A stretch of DNA of 40,284 bases from contig NZ_CALWJK010000019.1 in NCBI RefSeq assembly GCF_944380975.1, positions 1 to 40,284 of the forward strand. The letters run 5' to 3'. Below, in pieces: positions 1-8,332 of this stretch (positions are counted from its first letter, which is position 1; every line of letters starts with the position of its first letter). Under the pieces are notes generated by a model. The model saw nothing but the letters and a program-made list of their open reading frames with translations, searched no databases and was not told the origin of the DNA. The position numbers and the translations under genes were made by a program. This DNA comes from an uncultured Agathobaculum sp. (GTDB lineage Bacteria; Bacillota; Clostridia; Oscillospirales; Butyricicoccaceae).

Positions 1-489
1 CTTGCCTGCACGCATATCCGCGAACAGCTGCAAATTCTCCTCCACCGAACGGTTGCGGTACGGGCTTTCCTTGCCCGACTCGGTCAGGGAGCCGCGGTAA
101 GCGCGCATTTCCTCCTGCGTCAGGTCATCCACATAGGCCTTGCCCTCCTTGATGAGCGCAACTGCACACTCATAGCAGGTCTCAAAATAGTCCGAACCGT
201 AATACACGCCGCCGGACGGCTCCTCGCCGGTCAGCCACTTGATGTCCTCCCAGATGGAGTCAACATACTCGGTGTCCTCCTTGACCGGGTTGGTATCATC
301 GTAGCGCAGGTTAAACAGGCCGTCATATTTTTTGCCGATCGACCAGTTGATAAAGATTGCCTTGGCCGAACCGATGTGCAGATAGCCGTTCGGCTCAGGC
401 GGGAAACGGGTATGGATGCGCTCATTCAGTCCCGCCGCAATATCCTCATCAATAATTTCGGTCAGAAAGTTGTTTACATTTTCCATCAT
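1..489 (-). CDS. glnS: glutamine--tRNA ligase, N-terminal part (3' end outside window)
   Basis: Charges tRNA-Gln with glutamine in the cytoplasm. Only the first 163 codons are in the window; the gene runs off at position 1. The class I signature is clear: [18 protein letters not shown], with the HIGH-type motif at residues 38-41 reading HIGS, a variant I take as normal for clostridial GlnRS. It is followed by the family block [12 protein letters not shown], where acceptor-end contacts lie. Two ATGs stand in tandem at 489 and 486; a purine-rich GGGGGAAG site about 10 nt upstream serves either. It lies 27 nt after gltX on the same strand with no hairpin between, so the two are probably co-transcribed. 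The alternative, a non-discriminating GluRS, is unlikely because the PPEPNG motif is GlnRS-type. Confidence 0.95.
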   Translation of the reverse strand, partial: MMENVNNFLTEIIDEDIAAGLNERIHTRFPPEPNGYLHIGSAKAIFINWSIGKKYDGLFNLRYDDTNPVKEDTEYVDSIWEDIKWLTGEEPSGGVYYGSDYFETCYECAVALIKEGKAYVDDLTQEEMRAYRGSLTESGKESPYRNRSVEENLQLFADMRAGK

Positions 490-516
490 AGTGTTATTCT
501 TCCCCCAAAAACCGAA

Positions 517-2169
517 TTAAAGCGCGTTTGCACAGCGTTCCAGACGCTCCAGTACCTTGTCGCGGCCTAGAATGCCCATCACCGTCTGCAAGTCAGGCGC
601 GTTCTGCCGCCCTGCGACCGCAACGCGGATGACCATCGACACATCGCCCACTGCACCCTTGTACGCGGACGGATCAGCCTTGTACGCCTTGGTATCCGCA
701 GCATAGCCGTGTACCGACGCGATCTGCTTCATCTTTTCAAAGAAACCATCCGGCGTGTCGTTTTCGTCAAACATCTGCGCAAAATCTGCAAGAATCGCTT
801 TAGCGTCCGCCGCAGACACACGCTCCGGCATGGTGTAATCCGGCTGGAACAGCTCGTCGAACATGAAGTCCATATAGCCCTTCGCATCCGACCAAAGCGC
901 CAAATCCTTGCGCGGCTTTTTGCCGCCGCGGCCGATGGCGAGGTATGCCTTGGAGAAAGCCGGGTCGCGCGTCAGCAGGTCATGGAACGGCTTATCGTTC
1001 TGAGCGCTCCACGACGCAAGATAGTCATATACCGTGTCAGCCGACATACGCGAAATCACGTTCTTAGAAACGTCGTGCAGCTTTTCAATATCGAACAGAG
1101 CGCCCGAACCGCTCATCTTCTTGGTCGAGAACGGGAAATCGTTCATCGGCAGATCGGGGTTGGCGCGCCGCCATTCCTCGAAGTTGGAGTTGAGCAGCGT
1201 CATCAGGTACTCAAGCACCGCCGGCACCGGATAGCCCTCCTGCTCATAGAAGGTCAATGCGAGTTCAGGGTCCTTGCGCTTGGACAGCTTGCGCTTGCCG
1301 CCGGTCTCGGGGTCGATCTTCATCAGCTGCGCGGTATGCGCATACTTGGGCGCCTTCCAGCCCATCGCACGGAACAGCTGCAAATGTACCGGCAAGGTCG
1401 CCAGCCATTCCTCGCCGCGCACGACTACGGTCGTACCCATCAGATGGTCGTCCACCACATGCGCGAAGTGGTAAGTCGGGATGCCGTCCGACTTGAGGAT
1501 AACGATATCCTGATCGTTCTCGGTAACCTCCATCTTGCCCTTGACGAGATCCTCATGGCGGATCTTGTTTTCGATGCTGCCTTCCGAACGGAAGCGCACA
1601 ACATAGGGCGTGCCTTTACCCAGTTCCGCTTCGATGTCCTCCATCGGGCGGTCACGCCACACGGCATATTTGCCGTAGTAGCCGAAATTCTCCTTGTTGA
1701 CCTCCTGCTGGGCATGCGCCGCGGCAAGCTCCTCCTCCGTGCAGAAGCACGGATAAGCCATGCCGCGCTGCACCAAGCTCTTGACAAAGGTCTGGTAAAT
1801 CTCTGCGCGCTGGCTCTGGCGGTACGGGCCGTATGCGCCGTTGTCGCCGTCGAGCGTTGCGCCCTCGTCAAAGTTCAGACCGAACACACGGAACACCTCG
1901 ATGATGGTGCGCACGCCGCCCTCGACCTCACGCTTTTTGTCGGTATCCTCGATGCGCAGATAGAACACGCCGCCCGACTGGTGCGCCAGACGCTCGTCCA
2001 CCAGCGCGCCATACAGGTTGCCCAGATGCATGAAGCCCGTCGGGCTCGGGCCCATACGGGTCACCTTTGCGCCTTCCGGCAGCGTGCGTTTGGGATAGCG
2101 CGCCTCGATGTCCTCCAGTGTGGTGTTGATATGCGGGAACAGCAGTTCCGCCAAACGGTTATAATCCAT
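517..2169 (-). CDS. gltX: glutamate--tRNA ligase
   Basis: Attaches glutamate to tRNA-Glu. The protein has 550 residues. The class I Rossmann catalytic domain opens with MGPSPTGFMHLGN (HIGH-type motif HLGN at 48-51), then LRIEDTDKKR, and the KMSKS-type loop KLSKR at 294-298. The C-terminal part is the helical anticodon-binding domain. The ATG at 2169 was chosen because the family N-terminus begins MDYNRLAELLFP; an upstream in-frame extension to 2325 would cross the promoter. A promoter lies about 50 nt upstream. The gene is first in a two-gene unit with glnS. Because both GluRS and GlnRS are encoded, GltX here is probably a discriminating enzyme, which is an inference. Confidence 0.97.
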   Translation of the reverse strand: MDYNRLAELLFPHINTTLEDIEARYPKRTLPEGAKVTRMGPSPTGFMHLGNLYGALVDERLAHQSGGVFYLRIEDTDKKREVEGGVRTIIEVFRVFGLNFDEGATLDGDNGAYGPYRQSQRAEIYQTFVKSLVQRGMAYPCFCTEEELAAAHAQQEVNKENFGYYGKYAVWRDRPMEDIEAELGKGTPYVVRFRSEGSIENKIRHEDLVKGKMEVTENDQDIVILKSDGIPTYHFAHVVDDHLMGTTVVVRGEEWLATLPVHLQLFRAMGWKAPKYAHTAQLMKIDPETGGKRKLSKRKDPELALTFYEQEGYPVPAVLEYLMTLLNSNFEEWRRANPDLPMNDFPFSTKKMSGSGALFDIEKLHDVSKNVISRMSADTVYDYLASWSAQNDKPFHDLLTRDPAFSKAYLAIGRGGKKPRKDLALWSDAKGYMDFMFDELFQPDYTMPERVSAADAKAILADFAQMFDENDTPDGFFEKMKQIASVHGYAADTKAYKADPSAYKGAVGDVSMVIRVAVAGRQNAPDLQTVMGILGRDKVLERLERCANAL

Positions 2170-2218
2170 TTTGTTCACTCCAACTTCCTTGATGGGTATT
2201 TTCGCCCATGATAGGAAT

Positions 2219-2247
2219 ATTTTATCACAGCGCAACGCGCGGTGCAA
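2219..2247 (-). promoter_or_regulatory. promoter of gltX-glnS
   Basis: On the minus strand TTGCAC (2242-2247) is separated by 17 bp from TAAAAT (2219-2224), and TGTGA directly precedes the -10 box as an extended -10 element. The predicted start lies about 40 nt before the gltX ATG. Sigma-A type; inferred from sequence only. Confidence 0.65.
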
Positions 2248-2315
2248 GGCACAAAGCGCATCAATCGACGGCTTCCGCGCCCCCGGTTTTTGGCATAGCT
2301 GCGCGGGAAAAAGGC

Positions 2316-2347
2316 AAAGCGGCATGGCGCCTCTGCCATGCCGCTTT
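2316..2347 (-). terminator. terminator after the lipoprotein gene
   Basis: A perfect 13-bp inverted repeat (AAAGCGGCATGGC at 2316-2328 with its complement at 2335-2347, 6-nt loop) lies just past the lipoprotein stop codon. On the minus strand it is followed by TTTGCCTTTTT. It separates the apbE operon from gltX. The rest of 2170-2364 holds only the gltX promoter and leader. Confidence 0.75.
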
Positions 2348-2364
2348 TCGCAAGCCCCGCTCCC

Positions 2365-2706
2365 TTACGGATTGACCGTTTTGGGGTTTGTGTCCGCGCC
2401 GGTGTCCGCCGTACCGGTTGTCGTGCCCGTATCGTTGCCCGTTACCGCATCGCCGACTTTATCCATGCCGTTATCAATTGCATTTCCGGCATTATCCATG
2501 CCGTTCTCCACGGCATCACCCGCATTGTCCATACCGTTCTGGATGTCGTCGCCGACGGTATTGCCGTTGTCCACCACGCCGTCATTGTTCGTGTCCTCTG
2601 TCACGTTATTGTTCGTGTCATTCGGATTGGTTTCATCCGTCGTGTTGGAGCAACCGCAAGCAAACACCATCGTCAGCGCGGCCAGCAAAGCGATCAGCCT
2701 TTTCAT
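2365..2706 (-). CDS. small acidic lipoprotein with 11-residue repeats
   Basis: A 113-residue protein of unknown function. The N-terminus is a lipoprotein signal: Lys-Arg, a hydrophobic stretch, then FACGCSN, with C17 or C19 as the lipidated residue, so it should sit on the outer face of the membrane. A low-complexity Asn/Thr/Asp linker follows, then about three copies of an 11-residue unit of the NGMDNAGDAVE type (near residues 57-90), which could form an amphipathic helix. The tail is rich in Thr, Gly and Asp. The site AAGGAGGA stands 6 nt before the ATG at 2706. It lies 51 nt after the Gx gene with no terminator between, so it may be the last gene of the apbE operon; a TATACT near 2733 could also drive it alone. 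No family was recognised beyond the repeat type. Confidence 0.8.
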   Translation of the reverse strand: MKRLIALLAALTMVFACGCSNTTDETNPNDTNNNVTEDTNNDGVVDNGNTVGDDIQNGMDNAGDAVENGMDNAGNAIDNGMDKVGDAVTGNDTGTTTGTADTGADTNPKTVNP

Positions 2707-2757
2707 TGCATTTCCTCCTTATATATTTGCCGTTAGTATAGGAGGAGCTTCGCTTTT

Positions 2758-3270
2758 TTATACGTTAAAATCAATTTTTTGCATATGCGATAATACGACC
2801 GAGCAGGTCAGTCCGGTCACAAGGCCAAGCGGCACGCTCATCACCAGTAGAAACGGCAGATACGCCACCACTGCGCCGGTCTGCATCCAGAGGACAGCCG
2901 CGATGATCTGTCCGATGTTGTGCGCTGCCGCACCCGAAACGCTCACTCCCAAAAGGGAGCAGAACCGTCCCTCTGCACGCAGCAGCAGCCACATGACTGC
3001 AAGCGACAGCATGCCGCCGAACAGCGAAAACAAAAACGCCGTCACGCTGCCCATGAGCAGACTGGACAACGCCACGCGGCACAGCAGCACCGCCAGCGCG
3101 TCCCGCGCAGACAGGCGTGTTAATGCAAAGAGCGTCACTACATTTGCCAAACCGAGTTTCACTCCCGGCACCGGCACGACCGCGTCCAGCGGGAACAGCC
3201 GCTCCACGAGCGACAAAACAACTGCTAATGCGGTCAGCATGCCGCAAAGCGTCAACTTTTTTGCTTGCAC
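2758..3270 (-). CDS. Gx transporter / Hpre_diP_synt_I family membrane protein
   Basis: A 170-residue integral membrane protein with about five to six hydrophobic segments and very few charges. The N-terminal pattern TLCGMLTALAVVLSLVER and the block PGVKLGLANVVTLFAL identify the family often annotated as heptaprenyl diphosphate synthase component I, or Gx transporter. The fold resembles small ECF substrate-binding subunits, and no prenyl-transferase motif (DDxxD) is present, so the enzyme name is probably misleading. The start is GTG at 3270, with AAGGGTGAG just upstream. It follows the NusG-domain-II gene by 15 nt. Family knowledge: this pair is commonly found next to apbE and resembles EetA/EetB-type partners of extracellular electron transfer. 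The substrate is unknown. Confidence 0.85.
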   Translation of the reverse strand: MQAKKLTLCGMLTALAVVLSLVERLFPLDAVVPVPGVKLGLANVVTLFALTRLSARDALAVLLCRVALSSLLMGSVTAFLFSLFGGMLSLAVMWLLLRAEGRFCSLLGVSVSGAAAHNIGQIIAAVLWMQTGAVVAYLPFLLVMSVPLGLVTGLTCSVVLSHMQKIDFNV

Positions 3271-3285
3271 GGTCTCACCCTTCCG

Positions 3286-3657
3286 TTACGATACGATTGC
3301 GTCGATTTCTCCGGTCTCCCCTACGATTTTCAGCACCACGCGATTGGGAAGACAAACCGCGACCTGTCCCGCCCGCGTCAGCGTACCCGTGCGCACACAC
3401 ACCTGATCGTGGCAATCCGCCGATGCCATACGCGCGGTTTTTCCGGACAGCACGATCACGTTATGTCCATCCAAATCAATGGTGCGGTCAGTCGCATCCG
3501 TCAGCGCTACACGCTCAATGAGCGCATTATCCTGCCAGACCTCCGCATACAGCAGGTCGCCCTGTGTGCCTGCGGCAAACCACGCAGCAAGCGCTGCTGC
3601 GAGCACCAGCACCGCACCGATGATGACAAAGTCACCCCATTTGAGCCTACTGCGCAT
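3286..3657 (-). CDS. NusG domain II-containing membrane-anchored protein
   Basis: A 123-residue protein with one N-terminal transmembrane segment (about residues 9-29) and an extracytosolic beta-rich domain of the NusG domain II type (PF07009). The hallmark is DCHDQVCVRTG, with two cysteines four residues apart, followed by GQVAVCLPNRVV. The ATG at 3657 lies inside the end of apbE (11-nt overlap) with AGAAAGG upstream in the apbE reading frame, so translation is probably coupled. The family is unrelated in role to the transcription factor NusG. It is usually found beside Gx-type proteins and ApbE, and is thought to work in membrane redox chains. The exact role here is inferred from context. 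Confidence 0.85.
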   Translation of the reverse strand: MRSRLKWGDFVIIGAVLVLAAALAAWFAAGTQGDLLYAEVWQDNALIERVALTDATDRTIDLDGHNVIVLSGKTARMASADCHDQVCVRTGTLTRAGQVAVCLPNRVVLKIVGETGEIDAIVS

Positions 3658-4681
3658 CGGTATACCCTTTCTCCGCACCGAGGAAGGTATAGGTGCAAAT
3701 GGAATCGACCGCATCCGTCGTGTAAATCTGCTGATCTGACGTGATAAACACCGCTGCAATATCGTTTTCCGCGCAAAACGCCAGACCATCGTCCAGACCC
3801 ATGACAAACAGCGCGGTCGTCATTGCATCCGCACGAGTGGAATTTGGGTCGATCACCGTCACACTGCGCAGACCGGTGTCCGCCGGATAGCCGGTTTCCG
3901 GGTCGAAAATATGATGATACCGCTTGCCGTCCTGCTCGAAATAGCGCTCATAATCGCCCGACGTAACGACCGAAGCATCCCGCACCTCAACCGTTGCCAA
4001 AAACTCCGCATTGTTGTCCGGGTCGGCAATGCCGACCACCCAGTTTCCGCCGTCGCGCGATGGATTTTCCCCGAACGTGCCGATGTTACCGCCCAGCTGC
4101 ACCAGCGCGCCGGTTGCCGCGCCCTCCGGCTGCTGCGCCAGCAGCGCAAACACCGCATCGGTTGCAAAACCCTTGCCGATACCGCCCAGATCCAACTGTG
4201 CCCCGTTCAGCAGCTGTACCTGATTGTCTCCCAGCAGCTTGATATTCTCATAGCCCACATGGGTCAACGCTTCGGCAATCTCAGTCTGCGCCGGCACATG
4301 CGCATTTTCCGTATTAATACCCCACAAATCGGTCAGCGGCGCCATAGTCGGGTCAAATGCACCTCCGGTCAGCTCGGCATACTGCACCGCCGCCTCAATC
4401 GCTGCATAGGTATCGTCGCTGACCTCACACACCGTCCCGTCCGCATGGTTGAGACGATACAGGTCGCTGTCCTCCCGCGTGCGGGACAAGGCAGGCTCCA
4501 GCGCATTGACCGCCTGCTCGCAGGCAACAGCCGCTTCCTGTGCCGCGTCCTCGCTGTCCCCGTACACGGAAACTGCCATAAAGGTATCCATGGCGAAAAA
4601 GTCTGTCGTATAGCTTGCCTGCCGTCCCGCGCAGCCTGTCAATCCCAAAAGCAGCAACAATGCCGCAAGAACTCGCTTCAT
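3647..4681 (-). CDS. apbE: FAD:protein FMN transferase, lipoprotein
   Basis: Transfers FMN from FAD to a threonine of target flavoproteins on the outer face of the membrane. The 344-residue protein starts with a lipoprotein signal ending LTGC (C17). Diagnostic blocks are present: LDLGGIGKGFATD (the FAD-binding loop), QLGGNIGTFG, HHIFDPETGYPAD (DPETG at 260-264), and RADAMTTALFVMG near the C-terminus, which holds the metal-binding Asp/Thr. The ATG at 4681 has GAGGAG 6-7 nt upstream; a longer reading from 4741 would begin in the promoter. First gene of the operon apbE, NusG-II, Gx, lipoprotein. No FMN-accepting domain (RnfG/FMN_bind type) is encoded in the window, so the acceptor must be elsewhere. 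Confidence 0.96.
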   Translation of the reverse strand: MKRVLAALLLLLGLTGCAGRQASYTTDFFAMDTFMAVSVYGDSEDAAQEAAVACEQAVNALEPALSRTREDSDLYRLNHADGTVCEVSDDTYAAIEAAVQYAELTGGAFDPTMAPLTDLWGINTENAHVPAQTEIAEALTHVGYENIKLLGDNQVQLLNGAQLDLGGIGKGFATDAVFALLAQQPEGAATGALVQLGGNIGTFGENPSRDGGNWVVGIADPDNNAEFLATVEVRDASVVTSGDYERYFEQDGKRYHHIFDPETGYPADTGLRSVTVIDPNSTRADAMTTALFVMGLDDGLAFCAENDIAAVFITSDQQIYTTDAVDSICTYTFLGAEKGYTDAQ

Positions 4682-4712
4682 ACCGTGCTCCTCATCACAA
4701 AAATCATGTACC

Positions 4713-4741
4713 ATTATAATACACCGCGAAAAAATGCGCAA
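4713..4741 (-). promoter_or_regulatory. promoter of the apbE operon
   Basis: Minus strand: TTGCGC (4736-4741), 17 bp, TATAAT (4713-4718). The predicted start falls about 25 nt before the apbE ATG, which supports the short lipoprotein N-terminus. Confidence 0.75.
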
Positions 4742-4792
4742 GGATGGCTTTATCCGCTTCTCTTTTCCATCATCCGCTTTCGCACAAGCAGC

Positions 4793-4825
4793 AAGGCGCT
4801 GCGGCCATTGCAGCCGCAGCGCCTT
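4793..4825 (-). terminator. strong hairpin after tyrS
   Basis: A 13-bp GC-rich inverted repeat (AAGGCGCTGCGGC at 4793-4805, complement 4813-4825, 7-nt loop) follows the tyrS stop by 12 nt. On the minus strand the following T tract is poor (TTGCTGCTT), so it may act as a weak terminator or as an RNA 3'-end stabiliser. On the plus strand it is followed by TTTC, but no plus-strand gene ends here. Confidence 0.6.
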
Positions 4826-4837
4826 TTCTCATCATGC

Positions 4838-6061
4838 TTAGCCCAGCACAACCTTGTGGAAGGTCTTTTTGCCCTTTTTGACCATGCGCTCCTGCTGGAA
4901 GAAGTCCTTATCCAACATGGTCTTGAAGTCTGCGATCTTCTCGCCGTCGATCGAAACGCCGCCGCCCTGCACCAGCTTGCGCGCTTCACCGTTGGATGCA
5001 GCAAGGCCGCACTTGACCAGCAGCGTCAGCACACCGATCTGACCATCCGCAAAATCCGCATCGGTCAGCGTCGTGGTCGGCATGTTTTCGCTCGAACCGC
5101 CGCCCGCAAAAATATTCTTGGCGGCTTCCATCGCCTTGTCTGCCTCTTCCTTGCCGTGCACCAGCTCGGTCAGCTCATAAGCAAGGATTTCCTTTGCCTT
5201 GTTCAGCTGCGCGCCTTCCCACTTGTCCATCTCCTCGATCTGCTCGAGCGGCAGGAAGGTCAGCATGCGGATGCACTTGAGCACGTCCGCGTCGTCTACG
5301 TTGCGCCAGTACTGGAAGAAGTCGTAGGGCGAAGTCTTGTTCGGGTCGAGCCATACCGCGCCCGCTGCCGTTTTGCCCATCTTCTTGCCTTCGGAGTTTA
5401 AGAGCAGCGTAATGGTCATCGCGTGCGCATCCTTGCCCAGCTTACGGCGAATCAGTTCCGTACCGCCAAGCATGTTCGACCACTGGTCATTGCCGCCGAA
5501 CTGCATGTTGCAGCCGTAATGCTGGAACAGGTAGTAGAAGTCGTAGGACTGCATAATCATGTAGTTGAATTCCAGGAAGCTCAGGCCCTTTTCCATGCGC
5601 TGCTTGTAGCACTCTGCGCGCAGCATGTTATTGACCGAGAAGCACGCGCCAACCTCGCGCAGCAGTTCGATATAATTCAGGCCCATCAGCCAGTCCGCAT
5701 TGTTGACCATCTGTGCCTTATCCTCACCAAATTCGATGAAGCGCTCCATCTGCTTTTTGAAGCAGTCGCAGTTGTGCTGGATGGTCTCGACCGTCATCAT
5801 CGAGCGCATATCCGTGCGGCCGGAGGGGTCACCGACCATGCCTGTACCGCCGCCAATCAGCGCGATCGGCTTGTTGCCCGCCATCTGCAGGCGCTTCATC
5901 AGGCACAGCGCCATAAAGTGGCCAACATGCAAGCTGTCCGCCGTCGGGTCAAAGCCAATGTAGAAGGTGGCTTTACCGTTGTTGATCATTTCGCTGATTT
6001 CTTCCTCGTTGGTCACCTGCGCGATCAGCCCGCGCGCTTTGAGTTCTTCGTAAAGTGTCAT
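4838..6061 (-). CDS. tyrS: tyrosine--tRNA ligase
   Basis: Charges tRNA-Tyr. The 407-residue protein has the class I signature FYIGFDPTADSLHVGH (HVGH at 45-48), the GGTGMVGDPSGR block that lines the tyrosine pocket, and KMGKT (227-231) in place of KMSKS. The C-terminal 70 residues form an S4 RNA-binding domain (EARKLVQGGGVSIDGEKI). Length is normal for the bacterial enzyme. The ATG at 6061 is preceded by GGGAGAA. The 101-nt gap to recN holds a small hairpin (GCTCC/GGAGC, 6112-6126) and an AT-rich stretch with TATTAT near 6080 that might be a weak -10 box; no T-box leader is present. Confidence 0.97.
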   Translation of the reverse strand: MTLYEELKARGLIAQVTNEEEISEMINNGKATFYIGFDPTADSLHVGHFMALCLMKRLQMAGNKPIALIGGGTGMVGDPSGRTDMRSMMTVETIQHNCDCFKKQMERFIEFGEDKAQMVNNADWLMGLNYIELLREVGACFSVNNMLRAECYKQRMEKGLSFLEFNYMIMQSYDFYYLFQHYGCNMQFGGNDQWSNMLGGTELIRRKLGKDAHAMTITLLLNSEGKKMGKTAAGAVWLDPNKTSPYDFFQYWRNVDDADVLKCIRMLTFLPLEQIEEMDKWEGAQLNKAKEILAYELTELVHGKEEADKAMEAAKNIFAGGGSSENMPTTTLTDADFADGQIGVLTLLVKCGLAASNGEARKLVQGGGVSIDGEKIADFKTMLDKDFFQQERMVKKGKKTFHKVVLG

Positions 6062-6162
6062 GTGTGTTCTCCCGCATCTATAATAAAATTAGTTTTTCCG
6101 TTTTATGCGCTGCTCCCTCACGGAGCGCGTTCCTTATACCGCTCGTCAATGATTACCATGTG

Positions 6163-7842
6163 TCAGCCCTCCTGCCCGGCCGCTTCCAGCAGTTCCTCGG
6201 CGTTGCGGCGCGCCGCATCCGAGATCTGCTCACCAGACAGCAGCCGCGCGATCTCATCTACGCGCTGCATCCGGTTCATCGGACTGACATCGGTATAGCT
6301 GCGCCCCTCCCGCACGGATTTGGCAATGCGCAGATGGTGATCGCCCATCGCCGCGATCTGCGGCAGGTGCGTGACGCACAGCGTCTGCTTTTTCTTTGCA
6401 ATCGCAGAAAGCTTGCGCGCGATCTGCTGCGCGGCATGACCGGAAACGCCGGTATCAATCTCGTCAAAAATCAGCATACCAACATCCTCGCCCGCCGTCA
6501 AGACGTTTTTCAGCGCCAACATAATGCGGCTCAGCTCACCGCCGGATGCAACCTTGGAGAGCGGCTTTTCCGGCTCACCGGGATTGACCGAAATCTCAAA
6601 CGTCACGGTGTCAAAGCCATGCGCCGCCAGTTTGGCGCCCGTGTGCACCGCTACACGCATTTTGACCTTATCCATGTCCAGCTCCGACAACTCCCGCACG
6701 ATCGCCTTTTCCAACCGTGCAGCGGCCTGACGCCGTTTCTCTGAAATCTGAGCAGCCAACTGCTTTGCCTCGGCCAGCTCAGCACGATATCGCTCGCGCA
6801 GTTCTTCCCGTCGGTTATCCGAATCGGCAAGCGTGTCCAGTTCCGCCGTGATACGTGCATGGTAGGCAGCAATTTCTTCGAGCGTGCCGCCATATTTCTG
6901 TTTGAGGCGATAGATGAGGTCCAGCCGTTGCTCGACCCATTCGCGCTCAGCTGACGAAAAATCCAGGTTCTCGCTGCGGCTGACTACATTATCCCGCAAA
7001 TCTGCGGCGAGCAGGCGCACTTCTTCCGCTTGTTCCGCCATCGCGTCAAATGCATCGGACACTTCATGCAGCCCAGCCAATGCCGCTGCTGCCTGATCGA
7101 GCAGCGCGCATGCACCGCCGACCTCGTCATCTCCGTTCAGCGCAAGCCGCACCTGCTCCAGCGCGCCCGCGATCTTGCCTGCGTGGTCGAAATATGCTTT
7201 GCGCTGCGCCAGCGTCTCGTCCTCGTCCGGCTGGAGTGCCGCCTGCTCAATCTCCTCCTTGTGGAAAGAGAGCATGTCGATGCGCTGCAAACGCTCCTGC
7301 TCGCCGGTCTCGAGTGCTGTGATCTCGCGCCGCAATGCCAGCAGCGCCTGATATTTGGGCCGGTACTTCGCCAGCAGCGCGTCCAACCCCGCATATCCAT
7401 CCAGATAGTCGATGTGGTGCTGCTCATCCAGCAGCTTCTGCCCATCGTTTTGGCCGTGAATATCAATCAAATACGGCGCCAGCTGCCGCAGCACCGCAGC
7501 CGACACCGGCTTCATATTGACCCGACAGGTGCTTTTGCCGTCTGCCGTGATCTGCCGCTGCAAATGCAGCGTATCCGGCTCGTCTCCTGTGAGCGCCAGC
7601 TCGTCGAGCAAGCTGGTAAGCCCCGCCGAAAGGTCGGTGAACACCGCGCTGACAAAGCCCTTCTGCGCCCCTGAACGCACCAGATCGCGGCTGACCCGTT
7701 TGCCCAAAATCGCACCGATGGAGTCGATCACGATCGACTTGCCCGCGCCGGTCTCACCGGACAGCACGGTCAAACCGTTTTCCAGTTCAATATCTGCCCG
7801 TTCGATGACCGCAATATTTTCAATATGGAGTAATTGCAGCAT
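6163..7842 (-). CDS. recN: DNA repair ATPase RecN
   Basis: An SMC-like ATPase acting early in double-strand-break repair. The 559-residue protein has an N-terminal Walker A motif GETGAGKS (29-36), a central coiled-coil region rich in Glu, Arg and Leu (about 150-370) with a tip domain, then the ABC signature VASGGELSR and Walker B region LIFDEIDTGVSG near the C-terminus. Length is typical. It follows argR by 20 nt and is the last gene of the long OLE-containing operon. The argR-recN pairing is common in Firmicutes. Confidence 0.97.
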   Translation of the reverse strand: MLQLLHIENIAVIERADIELENGLTVLSGETGAGKSIVIDSIGAILGKRVSRDLVRSGAQKGFVSAVFTDLSAGLTSLLDELALTGDEPDTLHLQRQITADGKSTCRVNMKPVSAAVLRQLAPYLIDIHGQNDGQKLLDEQHHIDYLDGYAGLDALLAKYRPKYQALLALRREITALETGEQERLQRIDMLSFHKEEIEQAALQPDEDETLAQRKAYFDHAGKIAGALEQVRLALNGDDEVGGACALLDQAAAALAGLHEVSDAFDAMAEQAEEVRLLAADLRDNVVSRSENLDFSSAEREWVEQRLDLIYRLKQKYGGTLEEIAAYHARITAELDTLADSDNRREELRERYRAELAEAKQLAAQISEKRRQAAARLEKAIVRELSELDMDKVKMRVAVHTGAKLAAHGFDTVTFEISVNPGEPEKPLSKVASGGELSRIMLALKNVLTAGEDVGMLIFDEIDTGVSGHAAQQIARKLSAIAKKKQTLCVTHLPQIAAMGDHHLRIAKSVREGRSYTDVSPMNRMQRVDEIARLLSGEQISDAARRNAEELLEAAGQEG

Positions 7843-7862
7843 CGCCGCTTCCTCCCCTGCTT

Positions 7863-8318
7863 TTACTTTAGAATGTCCTGTGCCTGCTGGCAGAAACGCT
7901 CCGCGCTCTCATTATCGCGCATCACAGCAAACACCGTATCATCTCCACCGAGCGTGCCGACCACATCCGTGGCACGCATCGCGTCAATCGCCATGGCCGC
8001 CGCCTGCCCCAATCCGGGTAATGTCTTAATGACCACCATGTTCTGCGCAGCAGCGATCTCCGTGACGCATTCGCGGAAGATATTGCGCAGACGGGTGGTG
8101 AAGCTGTCCGCCGTGCCGCCAGCCGCCACAGTGTATTTATATTTACCGGTTTCCGCAGAAAGCGACTTGATCAGCCGCAGCTCCTTGATGTCGCGCGAGA
8201 CCGTCGCCTGCGTCGTATTATAGCCGAATGCCCGCAGATGATCGGTCAGTTCCTCCTGTGTCTCGATCTCGAACCGGTCGATCAATTCGAGGATTTTTGC
8301 CTGTCTTTGAAATTTCAT
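7863..8318 (-). CDS. argR: arginine repressor ArgR
   Basis: An arginine-responsive hexameric regulator of arginine biosynthesis and catabolism. The 151-residue protein has an N-terminal winged helix (residues 1-70; recognition region NTTQATVSRDIKEL) and a C-terminal oligomerisation and arginine-binding domain with the conserved VVGTLGGDDTVF block, where the two Asp residues contact arginine. It sits 14 nt after nadK and 20 nt before recN. The neighbours are not arginine genes; the position is the standard conserved one in Firmicutes and does not imply a local target. Confidence 0.97.
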   Translation of the reverse strand: MKFQRQAKILELIDRFEIETQEELTDHLRAFGYNTTQATVSRDIKELRLIKSLSAETGKYKYTVAAGGTADSFTTRLRNIFRECVTEIAAAQNMVVIKTLPGLGQAAAMAIDAMRATDVVGTLGGDDTVFAVMRDNESAERFCQQAQDILK

Positions 8319-8332
8319 ATTCGCGCCCCCTG

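Noticed and set aside
709-2211. 500-codon open frame on the plus strand opposite gltX
   Set aside because: It mirrors the GC-rich third-position pattern of gltX, has no ribosome site and no recognisable protein motif; gltX is certain.
2758-3270. Annotation as a subunit of heptaprenyl diphosphate synthase
   Set aside because: No aspartate-rich prenyltransferase motif and the protein is almost entirely hydrophobic; context points to a membrane transport or redox role.
6062-6162. T-box or other riboswitch upstream of tyrS
   Set aside because: The gap is only about 100 nt and has no GGTGGTACCGCG-type sequence; just a small hairpin and AT-rich DNA.
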